Below are positions 1-6,141 of a stretch of 8,176 nucleotides of DNA, in pieces. The DNA comes from Burkholderiaceae bacterium. GTDB lineage: Bacteria; Pseudomonadota; Gammaproteobacteria; Burkholderiales; Burkholderiaceae_C. A program made the position numbers and the translations under genes. The stretch is taken from assembly GCA_017853735.1 (NCBI GenBank), contig JAFMJA010000116.1:1-8176 (forward strand), written 5' to 3'. The stretch's first letter is position 1; each line of letters begins with the position of its first letter. Below the pieces are notes generated by a model that did no database searches, was not told where the DNA came from, and saw nothing but the letters and a program-made list of their open reading frames with translations.

Positions 1-488
1 AGCTCGATTACGAAGCCGAGCTGGCAGTGGTGATCGGCAAAAAAGCACGCCACCTGACCAAAGAAAATGCGCTGGATTGCGTCGCCGGTTACACCTGCTG
101 CAACGACGGCAGCATCCGCGACTACCAGCGCAAGACCAATCAGTGGACGATTGGCAAGAACTTTGACCAGACCGGCCCGCTCGGCCCCTGGCTGGTCACC
201 CCCGATGAACTGCCGCCCGGCGCGGCCGGCCTGCGCATCCAGTCGCGCCTGAACGGCAAGATCATGCAAGACGCCAACACCAATGACTTTTTGTGGAATG
301 TGGTGGAGTCGCTGGTCATCATCACCGAGTGCCTGACCCTGGAGCCCGGCGATGTGATCATCACCGGTACGCCTGCTGGCGTGGGCTACGCCCGCACGCC
401 ACCGGTGTGGATGGCGCCTGGCGATGTGTGCGAGATCGACATCGAAGGCGTGGGCGTGCTGTCCAATACCATTGCGGATGAAGTCTGA
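1..488 (+). CDS. Fumarylacetoacetate hydrolase (FAH) family protein, C-terminal part
   Basis: The reading frame is open from the window edge (first full codon at 3) to TGA at 486-488, giving 161 residues. The true start lies upstream: FAH-fold enzymes of this type are about 280 residues, so roughly 115-120 N-terminal residues are missing. The GTG at 27 is internal, because residues before it (LDYEAELA) already match the family. Seen directly: a Y-E-x-E-L segment at codons 9-23 whose two Glu are expected divalent-metal ligands, the third ligand Asp in the CCNDGSIRD segment (D codon 105-107), then KNFDQTGPLGPW and near the C-terminus the hallmark TGTPAGVG. The family cleaves or isomerises C-C bonds of beta-diketo or 2-oxo acids in aromatic breakdown (fumarylacetoacetate, fumarylpyruvate, 2-hydroxyhepta-2,4-dienedioate). 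The exact substrate cannot be decided from this part. The enzyme is cytoplasmic. The gene is followed by a strong terminator and converges with the minus-strand genes. Confidence 0.9.
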   Translation, partial: LDYEAELAVVIGKKARHLTKENALDCVAGYTCCNDGSIRDYQRKTNQWTIGKNFDQTGPLGPWLVTPDELPPGAAGLRIQSRLNGKIMQDANTNDFLWNVVESLVIITECLTLEPGDVIITGTPAGVGYARTPPVWMAPGDVCEIDIEGVGVLSNTIADEV

Positions 489-517
489 GCGCTGCCAAGC
501 TATTCTGCGGAGCCAAC

Positions 518-550
518 AAAAAGCCCGGCCGGAGCGCCGGGCTTTTTTTT
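518..550. terminator. Bidirectional intrinsic terminator between the FAH gene and the tauE-like gene
   Basis: A perfect inverted repeat pairs 518-529 (AAAAAGCCCGGC) with 536-547 (GCCGGGCTTTTT) around a 6-nt loop CGGAGC. On the plus strand the GC-rich stem runs into eight T (543-550). Read on the minus strand the same stem ends in five T (522-518). It lies 30 nt after the FAH stop and 11 nt after the stop of the convergent permease gene, so one hairpin can serve both transcripts. Confidence 0.9.
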
Positions 551-560
551 GGCCAAGGGC

Positions 561-1322
561 TCAGGCGCTCAAGAAGCCGTCCCAGACCAGCTTGCAACCT
601 GTCAAAAACAGGCCCAGATAGACCAGCTGATAAAACAGTTTGGGGCTGATTCGGCGCGCCATCCAGACCCCCATGACCACCCCCAGCGGCACCACTGGAA
701 GCAGCACCAGCGAGGTGGCCATATTGCGCAGGTCCAGCAAGCCGAGCATGGCATACGGGCCCCACTTGGCCAGGTTGACGAAGAAGAACAGGTAATTCAG
801 GGTGGAGGCATACACCAGCGGTGGCATGCGCAAAGGCAACACATAAGCGCTCAGGGGCGGGCCGCCGGCATGGGCCACAAAGCTGGTGAAGCCCGAAGTG
901 ACGGTGAGGATCGCGCCCACCCAGCGCGGCGGTGGCTTGCTGTTGGCATTGGGCGGGAAAAAAAAGCGCTGTGCCAGCGCCAGCAGGGTGAAGATGCCCA
1001 CGATACCGGCCACCACTTTGGCATCAAGCAGGCCAAACAGCACTGCGCCGATCACCACACCCAGCAAAGCCCATGGCAATAGAAATTTGAAAAGTTGCTT
1101 GTCCAGGTCTTTGCGCAAGGCGCGTATGCCCATCAGGTCGATGGCTGTAAGCAGAGGCACCATGATCGCAGCAGCCTGCGGCACGGTCACAGTCAGCGCC
1201 ATCAAGGGTGTGGCCAAAGATCCGAAACCCATGCCAAAACCGCTTTTGCTGATTCCAACCAGGAGCACAGCCGGTACGGCGACCAGATAGAAAAAAGGGT
1301 CGGTGATAAAGGGCAGATCCAA
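561..1322 (-). CDS. TauE/SafE-type sulfite/organosulfonate exporter family membrane protein
   Basis: This is a 253-residue, very hydrophobic protein with about eight predicted membrane segments. It starts with FFYLVAVPAVLLVGISKSGF, the typical first helix of TauE/SafE permeases with its Gly-Ile-Ser-Lys-x-Gly-Phe motif. A second family-like segment is near residues 95-110 (KFLLPWALLGVVIGAVLFG). The family (inner membrane) is linked to export of sulfite, sulfoacetate or other small organic anions, but most members have no known substrate. The start is TTG at 1320-1322. The frame upstream has only a stop (1353-1355) and no ATG or GTG, and the first internal Met (residue 31) lies after the first helix. 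Only a weak ACGGGA-like ribosome site precedes it. It is downstream of the methyltransferase gene with a 116-nt gap that holds a candidate promoter, and it ends at the shared terminator. Nothing ties it to the pca genes except position. Confidence 0.85.
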   Translation of the reverse strand: MDLPFITDPFFYLVAVPAVLLVGISKSGFGMGFGSLATPLMALTVTVPQAAAIMVPLLTAIDLMGIRALRKDLDKQLFKFLLPWALLGVVIGAVLFGLLDAKVVAGIVGIFTLLALAQRFFFPPNANSKPPPRWVGAILTVTSGFTSFVAHAGGPPLSAYVLPLRMPPLVYASTLNYLFFFVNLAKWGPYAMLGLLDLRNMATSLVLLPVVPLGVVMGVWMARRISPKLFYQLVYLGLFLTGCKLVWDGFLSA

Positions 1323-1408
1323 GAGAAGTCCCGTGAGAGGGTTGTTGTGATGTCAGGACAAATCAGGCTTTGGGTGCGGGCGTGATGACCGCCGCCTGAG
1401 CCTGGCGC

Positions 1409-1436
1409 ATCATACCCGCGGCAAACCAGCTGGAAA
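1409..1436 (-). promoter_or_regulatory. Candidate sigma70 promoter for the tauE-like gene
   Basis: On the minus strand, TTTCCA (1436-1431, four of six matches to TTGACA) is followed after 16 nt by TATGAT (1414-1409, five of six matches to TATAAT). Transcription would start near 1402, giving a leader of about 80 nt before the TTG start codon. It begins just after the methyltransferase stop, which suggests that the permease can be expressed independently. This is a by-eye consensus match only. Confidence 0.35.
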
Positions 1437-1438
1437 GC

Positions 1439-2074
1439 TCAGGCCGCAGGTTTGCGCGCCACCAGGCCAATCAGGGCCGAGGGGCCGGCATGGCGGCTGC
1501 CCTCCTTGAGTTCGGCCTCGTATTCACGCAGGCTGAGCAGTTCCCAGCCGGCAAAGGCCTGTCGCAACAGGGCTTCGGTGTAGAGGTGCGACTCGATGCC
1601 CGGCCCGCCAGTTTTGTATTGCAGCTGCTTGGGGGTGTAGCCCAGCAGAATCAGCACGCCACCGGGCTTGAGGCAGCGATGGATATTGGCAAACTGGCGC
1701 TCGCGCATAGCGGGGTCGGCAAACTGCACAAAGATCACCACCGCCCCGTCATAGCGCTCGCTGCCGTGGTCGAAGCTGTCGCAATCGGCCAGGTTGTAGT
1801 TGACTTTTACCCCTTTGGATTGAGACAGCCGGCGCGCCTTGGCCAGCCCTTGTTCGGCAATGTCATAGGCATCCACCTGCAGGCCCTGCTGGGCCAGCCA
1901 GACGCTGTTGCGGCCCTCACCATCGGCCATGCACAGCACCCGCTGGCCGGGCTGAAAGATGCCGCCGTGCTCGTGCAGCCACACATTGGGTTCGCTGCCA
2001 AAAATATATTCCTCCGTAGCGAAACGCTGGTTCCAGGTGGCGGCGGCATCCTGAAAACCGGAGGATGTGGACAT
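1439..2074 (-). CDS. Class I SAM-dependent methyltransferase (TehB-like group)
   Basis: This is a 211-residue soluble protein with a Rossmann-type methyltransferase core. Motif I for S-adenosylmethionine is VLCMADGEGRN at residues 46-56, motif II is the acidic VDAYDIA strand, and further on are an acidic NLADCDSFD segment and HRCLKPGGVLILLGY, the usual motif near strand beta-5. The DGEGRN form of motif I and the N-terminal W-N-x-R-F-A-T-E-E-Y-I-F-G region are typical of a TehB/thiopurine-methyltransferase-like group of small-molecule methyltransferases; the substrate is unknown. I start it at ATG 2072-2074; a longer reading from TTG at 2113 would add 13 residues that do not resemble the family, and neither start has a good ribosome site. 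It follows pcaF by 81 nt with no visible terminator between, so it could be read through from the pca operon. Confidence 0.85.
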   Translation of the reverse strand: MSTSSGFQDAAATWNQRFATEEYIFGSEPNVWLHEHGGIFQPGQRVLCMADGEGRNSVWLAQQGLQVDAYDIAEQGLAKARRLSQSKGVKVNYNLADCDSFDHGSERYDGAVVIFVQFADPAMRERQFANIHRCLKPGGVLILLGYTPKQLQYKTGGPGIESHLYTEALLRQAFAGWELLSLREYEAELKEGSRHAGPSALIGLVARKPAA

Positions 2075-2155
2075 TGGATGATTCAAATTCCCAGATGGCA
2101 CAACTTGCGGCAAATGAAAATGGCCAGCGACTTTAGGAACAGATATTGAAGATGT

Positions 2156-3358
2156 TTACACCCGCTCCAAAATCACCGCGATGCCCTGCCCTACCCCAAT
2201 GCACATGGTGCACAAGGCGTAGCGGCCGCCGCTACGATGCAGCTGGTTGATGGCGGTAGTGGCCAGGCGCGCGCCCGAGGCACCCAGCGGGTGGCCCAGG
2301 GCGATGGCGCCGCCATTGGGGTTGACGCGCGGGTCGTCGTCGCGCACCCCCAGCAGACGCAAAACCGCCAGGCCTTGCGCGGCAAAGGCTTCGTTGAGCT
2401 CAATCACATCCATCTGCTCGATGCGCAGTCCAGTGAGCGCCAGCACCTTCTCGGTAGCAGGTGCCGGGCCAATGCCCATGATACGCGGCGCCACACCCGC
2501 GGTGGCCATGCCCACCACCCGAGCACGCGGGGTGAGGCCTTGCTGTTTGATCGCTGCTTCATTGGCCAACAGCAAGGCGCAAGCGCCATCGTTCACGCCC
2601 GAGGCATTGCCGGCGGTGATGGTGCCGCCTTCGCGCACGATCGGTTTGAGCTTGGCCAGCGCCTCCAGCGAGGTCTCGCGCGGGTGCTCGTCCTTGCTCA
2701 CCACCAGCGCATCGCCTTTGCGCTGCGGGATGGTCACCGGAGTGATCTCGGCATCGAAGTAGCCCGCCTTTTGCGCTGCCACCGCCTTGAGCTGCGAGGC
2801 CAGGGCCATGGCGTCCTGGTCTTGCCGATTGACCTTGAACTCATCGGCCACATTCTCGGCCGTCTCGGGCATGGAGTGGGTGCCGTACTTCTGCTTCATC
2901 AGCTTGTTAATGAAGCGCCAGCCGATGGTGGTGTCAAAAATCTCGGCGCTGCGGCTGAAGGCGCTCTCGGCCTTGCCCATGACAAAGGGCGCGCGGCTCA
3001 TGCTTTCCACCCCGCCGGCAATCATCAGGCTGGCTTCGCCCGACTTGATGGCGCGTGCCGCACTGCCCAGCGCGTCCAGACCCGAGCCACACAGCCGGTT
3101 GACGGTGGAGGCTGGCACCTCGGGCGGCAGCCCGGCCAGCAGGCTGGCCATTCGGCCCACATTGCGGTTGTCTTCGCCGGCCTGGTTGACGCAGCCGTAG
3201 ATCACGTCGGTGAGGGCGTCCCAGTCGACCTGTGGGTTGCGCGCCATCAGCGCGGCAATCGGGATGGCGCCCAGGTCATCGGTGCGCACCGAGGAGAGCA
3301 CGCCGCCGTAGCGACCAAAGGGGGTGCGGATGGCATCGCAGATAAAAGCTTGGTTCAT
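2156..3358 (-). CDS. pcaF: 3-oxoadipyl-CoA thiolase (beta-ketoadipyl-CoA thiolase)
   Basis: This 400-residue protein has the standard length of the thiolase family. It catalyses the last step of the beta-ketoadipate pathway: 3-oxoadipyl-CoA plus CoA gives succinyl-CoA and acetyl-CoA. The catalytic residues are all present: nucleophile Cys90 in NRLCGSG, the NEAF motif at 322-325, His356 in GHPLGASGAR, and the acid/base Cys386 in CIGVGQG. The QAGEDNRNV segment at about residues 59-67 is characteristic of PcaF/PaaJ-type thiolases rather than biosynthetic PhaA/AtoB. The position directly after the two CoA-transferase subunits (46 nt after pcaJ) supports the same reading. The start is ATG at 3356-3358 with only a weak ribosome site; the stop is TAA. 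A phenylacetate-pathway paralog (PaaJ) or a generic acetyl-CoA acetyltransferase is less likely, given the pcaIJ neighbours. Confidence 0.88.
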   Translation of the reverse strand: MNQAFICDAIRTPFGRYGGVLSSVRTDDLGAIPIAALMARNPQVDWDALTDVIYGCVNQAGEDNRNVGRMASLLAGLPPEVPASTVNRLCGSGLDALGSAARAIKSGEASLMIAGGVESMSRAPFVMGKAESAFSRSAEIFDTTIGWRFINKLMKQKYGTHSMPETAENVADEFKVNRQDQDAMALASQLKAVAAQKAGYFDAEITPVTIPQRKGDALVVSKDEHPRETSLEALAKLKPIVREGGTITAGNASGVNDGACALLLANEAAIKQQGLTPRARVVGMATAGVAPRIMGIGPAPATEKVLALTGLRIEQMDVIELNEAFAAQGLAVLRLLGVRDDDPRVNPNGGAIALGHPLGASGARLATTAINQLHRSGGRYALCTMCIGVGQGIAVILERV

Positions 3359-3404
3359 CAGATAACTCGTTGGGTTAATTGGCGCAAGCGCACTCGGGCG
3401 CCGC

Positions 3405-4046
3405 TTAGGGACGTATGGGCAGGCCGACCAGTTGCTCTAGTTCGGCGTGGCTCAGGCCATCCACCTTGTCGATCAGCTTGAGCCCCTCGGGCGAGCACTC
3501 AAAGGTGGCCAGATCGGTATAGACCCGCTTGACGCAGGCAATGCCGGTGAGCGGGTAGCTGCACTGGGCCACGATCTTGCTCTCGCCTTTTTTGGTGAGC
3601 AGGTCCATCATCACCCAGGTCTGTAGCGCACCCACCGCCAGATCCATGGCGCCACCCACTGCGGGAATGGCGTCTTTCTCGCCGGTGGACCAGTTGGCCA
3701 GGTCGCCCTGCGGCGACACCTGGAACGCGCCCAGCACGCAGATATCCAGATGGCCGCCGCGCATCATGGCAAAGCTGTCGGTGTGGTGAAAGAACGAGCC
3801 GCCGGGCAGCAGGGTCACCGGCTGCTTGCCGGCGTTGATCAGGTCGTAGTCTTCCTGCCCGGGCACGGGGGCCGGGCCCATGCCCAGCATGCCGTTTTCG
3901 CTGTGCAGCAGCACTTCGCGGTTTTGGGGGATGTGGTTGGCCACCAGGGTAGGCTGGCCAATGCCCAGATTGACCACCGCGCCCTCGGCAATGTCCTGGG
4001 CAATGCGTGCGGCCAACTGGTCTTTGCTTCGTTTCTGATAACTCAT
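3405..4046 (-). CDS. pcaJ: 3-oxoadipate CoA-transferase subunit B
   Basis: This 213-residue beta subunit of a family I CoA-transferase moves CoA from succinyl-CoA to 3-oxoadipate, together with subunit A (pcaI) encoded just upstream. The active-site signature LHSENGMLG is present, with the CoA-accepting glutamate at Glu50. Other family stretches are NLGIGQPTLV near residues 26-35 and LPGGSFFHHTDSFAMMRGGH in the middle. The start is ATG at 4044-4046, chosen because GGAG lies five bases before it and because the upstream extension (13 more codons from 4082) reads through the intergenic palindrome. The gap to pcaI is 48 nt and the gap to pcaF is 46 nt, so the three genes very likely form one transcript. 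An acetoacetate-type transferase (ScoB/AtoA) is the main alternative and cannot be excluded on sequence motifs alone; the adjacent pcaF-type thiolase favours pcaJ. Confidence 0.85.
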   Translation of the reverse strand: MSYQKRSKDQLAARIAQDIAEGAVVNLGIGQPTLVANHIPQNREVLLHSENGMLGMGPAPVPGQEDYDLINAGKQPVTLLPGGSFFHHTDSFAMMRGGHLDICVLGAFQVSPQGDLANWSTGEKDAIPAVGGAMDLAVGALQTWVMMDLLTKKGESKIVAQCSYPLTGIACVKRVYTDLATFECSPEGLKLIDKVDGLSHAELEQLVGLPIRP

Positions 4047-4051
4047 TTTTT

Positions 4052-4055
4052 CTCC
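4052..4055 (-). promoter_or_regulatory. Ribosome binding site of pcaJ
   Basis: On the minus strand GGAG (4055-4052) stands five bases before the ATG at 4046, in the context TGGATGGAGAAAAATG. It is the clearest Shine-Dalgarno site among the genes checked here, and it fixes the pcaJ start against the longer reading frame. Confidence 0.75.
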
Positions 4056-4061
4056 ATCCAC

Positions 4062-4086
4062 GAAATTGGGGTCAGAACCCAATTTC
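4062..4086. repeat. REP-like palindrome in the pcaI-pcaJ gap
   Basis: GAAATTGGG (4062-4070) and CCCAATTTC (4078-4086) form a perfect 9-bp inverted repeat around the 7-nt loop GTCAGAA. There is no T-run on either side, so it is not an ordinary terminator. The core TTGGGGTCAGA...CCCAATTT resembles, from memory, short palindromes scattered in proteobacterial genomes and linked to REP-associated tyrosine transposases. Only this one copy is in the window, so repeat status is inferred. As a hairpin in the mRNA it could adjust the ratio of the PcaI and PcaJ subunits. Confidence 0.55.
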
Positions 4087-4094
4087 AGGCTTGC

Positions 4095-4805
4095 TCATTG
4101 CTTGAAGCCGCCGGCCTGGGTGGCCTGGCGCGGCACCTTGACGATTTGGCTGACGAAGAGAGCCGGGGTAACAATGGTCTCCGGGTCCATGGCACCGAGC
4201 TCGACAATCTCGTGCACGCTGGCCACAGTGCGCTTGCAGGCCATGGCCATGCTGGGGCCAAAGTTGCGCGCGGTCATACGGTAGGTGAGGTTGCCCCAGC
4301 GGTCACCGCTCTCGGCCTTGATCAGGGCCACATCGCCATGGATGGGGTATTCCAGCACATAGGGTTTGCCGTTGATGACTCGGGTTTCCTTGGGCGTGCC
4401 ATCAGCATTTTTGGCCAGCTCGGTGCCATAACCAGTGGGCGTGAAAAACGCGCCAATGCCCGCACCTGCGGCACGAATGCGCTCGGACAGGTTGCCTTGT
4501 GGCACCAGCTCGAGCTCGAGTTTGCCGCTGCGGTAAAGCTCGTCAAACACATAGCTGTCGGTCTGGCGCGGAAAGCTGCAGATGATCTTGCGCACCCGCC
4601 CGGTCTTGAGCAGGCCAGCCAGACCGGTGTCGCCGTTGCCCGCGTTGTTGTTGACAATGGTCAGGCCCTTGGCGCCATGGGCAATCAGACCATCGATCAA
4701 TTCGTTGGGGATGCCGGCCGTGCCAAAGCCGCCAATCATGATGGTGGCGCCGTCCTGGATGCCAGCCAGAGCCTCGGCCACCGAGTTTGCAATCTTGTTG
4801 ATCAT
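4095..4805 (-). CDS. pcaI: 3-oxoadipate CoA-transferase subunit A
   Basis: This 236-residue alpha subunit of a family I CoA-transferase pairs with PcaJ to form 3-oxoadipyl-CoA from 3-oxoadipate and succinyl-CoA in the cytoplasm. The family signature GGFGTAGIP is at residues 25-33, followed by NNNAGNGDTGLAGLL and later by EYPIHGDVALIKA and DRWGNLTYRMTARNF, all typical of alpha subunits. The start is ATG at 4803-4805; an extension to the ATG at 4901 would add 32 residues without family similarity and would overlap the divergent DUF1841 start. No good Shine-Dalgarno is visible, and the start lies in TTTAATG, where the TAA ends a three-codon ORF (ATG CAA ATT TAA). It is first in the pcaI-pcaJ-pcaF order. 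ScoA/AtoD-like acetoacetate transferases share the same motifs, so the substrate rests partly on context. Confidence 0.85.
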   Translation of the reverse strand: MINKIANSVAEALAGIQDGATIMIGGFGTAGIPNELIDGLIAHGAKGLTIVNNNAGNGDTGLAGLLKTGRVRKIICSFPRQTDSYVFDELYRSGKLELELVPQGNLSERIRAAGAGIGAFFTPTGYGTELAKNADGTPKETRVINGKPYVLEYPIHGDVALIKAESGDRWGNLTYRMTARNFGPSMAMACKRTVASVHEIVELGAMDPETIVTPALFVSQIVKVPRQATQAGGFKQ

Positions 4806-4863
4806 TAAATTTGCATCGGAGAAATCAAGCCGGAAAGTGTAGGCGATTTTCTCACGCGATCGC

Positions 4864-4891
4864 TTGCCAAGCCCCGATCCTGGCGTATGCT
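4864..4891 (+). promoter_or_regulatory. Candidate sigma70 promoter for the DUF1841 gene
   Basis: TTGCCA (4864-4869, five of six matches to TTGACA) is followed after 16 nt by TATGCT (4886-4891, four of six matches to TATAAT). Transcription would begin near 4898, so the ATG at 4900 would have almost no leader, in keeping with the lack of a clear Shine-Dalgarno. It sits in the 94-nt gap shared with the divergent pcaI gene, for which I find no convincing promoter. The gap also holds the palindrome GCGATCGC (4856-4863). Confidence 0.4.
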
Positions 4892-4899
4892 CGGGCCCC

Positions 4900-5334
4900 A
4901 TGTTTCAGCCCTCGCAAGCCGATGTGCGGCGTTTTTTCTGCGGCGTCTATGCCAAGGCGCGTAGCGGCCAGCCGATGGAGGCGATCGAGACCCTGGCCAG
5001 CGGCTGGATTGATGAGCACCCCGAGTACCACCCCGACCTGGCTGACCTGGATGCAGCCTTGGCCGCCATGCAGACCAGCGCGGCCGATCGTGAGAACCCG
5101 TTTCTGCACCTGTCCATGCATTTGTCGATCAGCGAGCAATGCAGCATCGACCAGCCCCAGGGCATCCGCCAGGCGGTGGAGCTGCTGGCCGCACGGCGCA
5201 ATTCACTGCACCAGGCCCACCACACCGCCATGGAATGCCTGGGGCGTATGTTGTGGGAAAGCCAGCGAGCTGGCCGTGCGCCGGATGGCGCGGCCTATAT
5301 CGACTGCGTACAGCGCCAGGCCACCCAAGGCTGA
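4900..5334 (+). CDS. DUF1841 family protein
   Basis: This is a 144-residue soluble protein of unknown function. It matches from memory the DUF1841 family, small proteins common in beta- and gammaproteobacteria. Visible features are an N-terminal FQPSQADVRRFFCGVYAK segment, an acidic stretch with WIDEHPEYHPDL (residues 36-47), the conserved NPFLHLSMHLSISEQ (66-80), and a His-rich HQAHHTAMECLGRMLWE (104-120). There is no signal peptide or membrane helix. The grouped His residues could suggest metal or active-site chemistry, but no role is established. I start it at ATG 4900; an in-frame TTG at 4864 would add 12 residues that look unlike the family and would run through the likely promoter. It is divergent from pcaI and convergent with the cytochrome gene, so it is a single-gene unit. 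Confidence 0.85.
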   Translation: MFQPSQADVRRFFCGVYAKARSGQPMEAIETLASGWIDEHPEYHPDLADLDAALAAMQTSAADRENPFLHLSMHLSISEQCSIDQPQGIRQAVELLAARRNSLHQAHHTAMECLGRMLWESQRAGRAPDGAAYIDCVQRQATQG

Positions 5335-5346
5335 CGCATCGGCAAG

Positions 5347-5375
5347 AAAAAAGCCGCTCGACAGAGCGGCTTTAT
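5347..5375. terminator. Bidirectional terminator between DUF1841 and the cytochrome c gene
   Basis: A perfect 10-bp stem, AAAGCCGCTC (5350-5359) with GAGCGGCTTT (5364-5373), closes a GACA loop. On the minus strand the stem ends in six T (read from 5352 to 5347), a good terminator 20 nt after the cytochrome stop. On the plus strand only TTTAT follows, so it is weaker for the DUF1841 transcript, which ends 15 nt before the stem. Confidence 0.85.
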
Positions 5376-5392
5376 GGGCTGTCAGCTGGCAA

Positions 5393-6052
5393 TCAGCGGA
5401 AGCTTTTTTCCGGAATGGTTTTGAGTTCGCCGGGCATGGCGCTCAGGTAGCCCGCGATCTGCTTGAGTTCAGCATTGGAGAACTGCTTGGCCATGCCGCC
5501 CATGATGGCGTTGCTGCGGCCCCATGAGGCATGACCCTCAGTCTTGTAGGACTTGAGGGCCACATACAGGTAGTCTGCATGCTGGCCCGCCAGCTTGGGG
5601 TAGCTCGGATCGATCGGCTTGTTGTAGCTCTCGCCATGGCAGGAGGCACAAGCACCTTTCTTCAGCAATTCGGCAGCCTTGTCCGAGCTGGCCGAAGCGG
5701 ACTTGGAAGTTCCCCTGTCCATGCCATCGAGCTCGTAGTAGGCGGCCAGATCGGCCATATCCTGATCGGTCAAAGAGCCCGCGATGGCACGCATGCTGGG
5801 GTGCTTGCGCTCGCCTTTCTTGTAGGCGTTGAGCGAGGCCACAATGAACTTGGCGTTCTGGCCCGAGATCATGGGCACCTTGTAGACTTCGGGAAAATTA
5901 GCCTGGTAACCAGCGATGCCGTGGCAGCCGATGCACATGGCGTTCTTTTGCATGCCAGCCTTGGCATCGCCCTTGATGTCCTGGGCCGAGGCGGAAAATG
6001 CCATCGCAGAGGCGACCAGCGCGGTAAATATCGTCAGCAGCAGTTTATTCAT
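5393..6052 (-). CDS. Diheme c-type cytochrome, cytochrome c4-like
   Basis: This 219-residue protein has a signal peptide: a short basic start (MNK), a hydrophobic core, and likely cleavage after ASA near residue 23. It is therefore a periplasmic electron carrier. Two heme c attachment sites are seen: CIGCH (40-44) and CASCH (135-139). Each sits in a class I cytochrome domain of about 90 residues, joined by a Ser/Lys-rich linker (about 113-125). Probable distal heme ligands are Met87 in HPSMRAIAGSL and Met187 (or Met184) in NAIMGGMAKQF. Two-domain c4 proteins pass electrons to terminal oxidases, often cbb3 type; that partner is not in the window. The start is ATG at 6050-6052, fixed by the signal peptide, without a clear ribosome site. 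It is divergent from the moxR-like gene, with overlapping promoters in the 89-nt gap. Confidence 0.9.
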   Translation of the reverse strand: MNKLLLTIFTALVASAMAFSASAQDIKGDAKAGMQKNAMCIGCHGIAGYQANFPEVYKVPMISGQNAKFIVASLNAYKKGERKHPSMRAIAGSLTDQDMADLAAYYELDGMDRGTSKSASASSDKAAELLKKGACASCHGESYNKPIDPSYPKLAGQHADYLYVALKSYKTEGHASWGRSNAIMGGMAKQFSNAELKQIAGYLSAMPGELKTIPEKSFR

Positions 6053-6075
6053 ATTGCGAGGACAATCAGCCTGTT

Positions 6076-6103
6076 TTGATGAAAATCAGCCGTGCATTAT
6101 ATC
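6076..6103 (+). promoter_or_regulatory. Candidate sigma70 promoter for the moxR-GNAT-VWA genes
   Basis: TTGATG (6076-6081) and TATATC (6098-6103) are spaced by 16 nt, each matching four of six consensus bases. Transcription would start near 6110, giving about 32 nt of leader. The -10 overlaps the minus-strand TATAAT, so the two divergent promoters would compete. This is a moderate match by eye. Confidence 0.35.
6096..6101 (-). promoter_or_regulatory. Candidate -10 element for the cytochrome c gene
   Basis: Read on the minus strand this is a perfect TATAAT. Only a poor -35 (TTCGGA, 18 nt upstream) is visible, which could mean that an activator is needed. The start would lie near 6089, about 37 nt before the ATG at 6052. 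It overlaps the -10 proposed for the divergent moxR gene. Confidence 0.45.
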
Positions 6104-6141
6104 TAGCGCCAAAACCCAATCCGAACCCCACCTGAAACAAG

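Noticed and set aside
1363..1413. Short minus-strand ORF of 16 codons (MMRQAQAAVITPAPKA) between the methyltransferase and tauE-like genes
   Set aside because: It has no ribosome site, and its two ATG codons fall in the candidate -10 element TATGAT. It is too short to support without conservation data.
3381..3402. Possible hairpin GGCGC...GCGCC between pcaJ and pcaF
   Set aside because: The stem is only five base pairs with a 12-nt loop and no T-run, so it is not supported as a terminator.
2237..3481. Plus-strand ORF of 414 codons opposite pcaF
   Set aside because: It lies fully antisense to pcaF and the end of pcaJ, has a His/Gly/Arg-rich composition with no recognisable domain, and is explained by the third-position GC bias of the true genes.
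3750..4808. Plus-strand ORF of 352 codons opposite pcaI and pcaJ
   Set aside because: It is antisense to two well-supported CoA-transferase genes, runs through their intergenic palindrome, and shows no family motif.
4856..4863. GCGATCGC palindrome in the pcaI-DUF1841 gap
   Set aside because: An 8-bp self-complementary site is expected by chance in GC-rich DNA, and nothing around it resembles a known operator.
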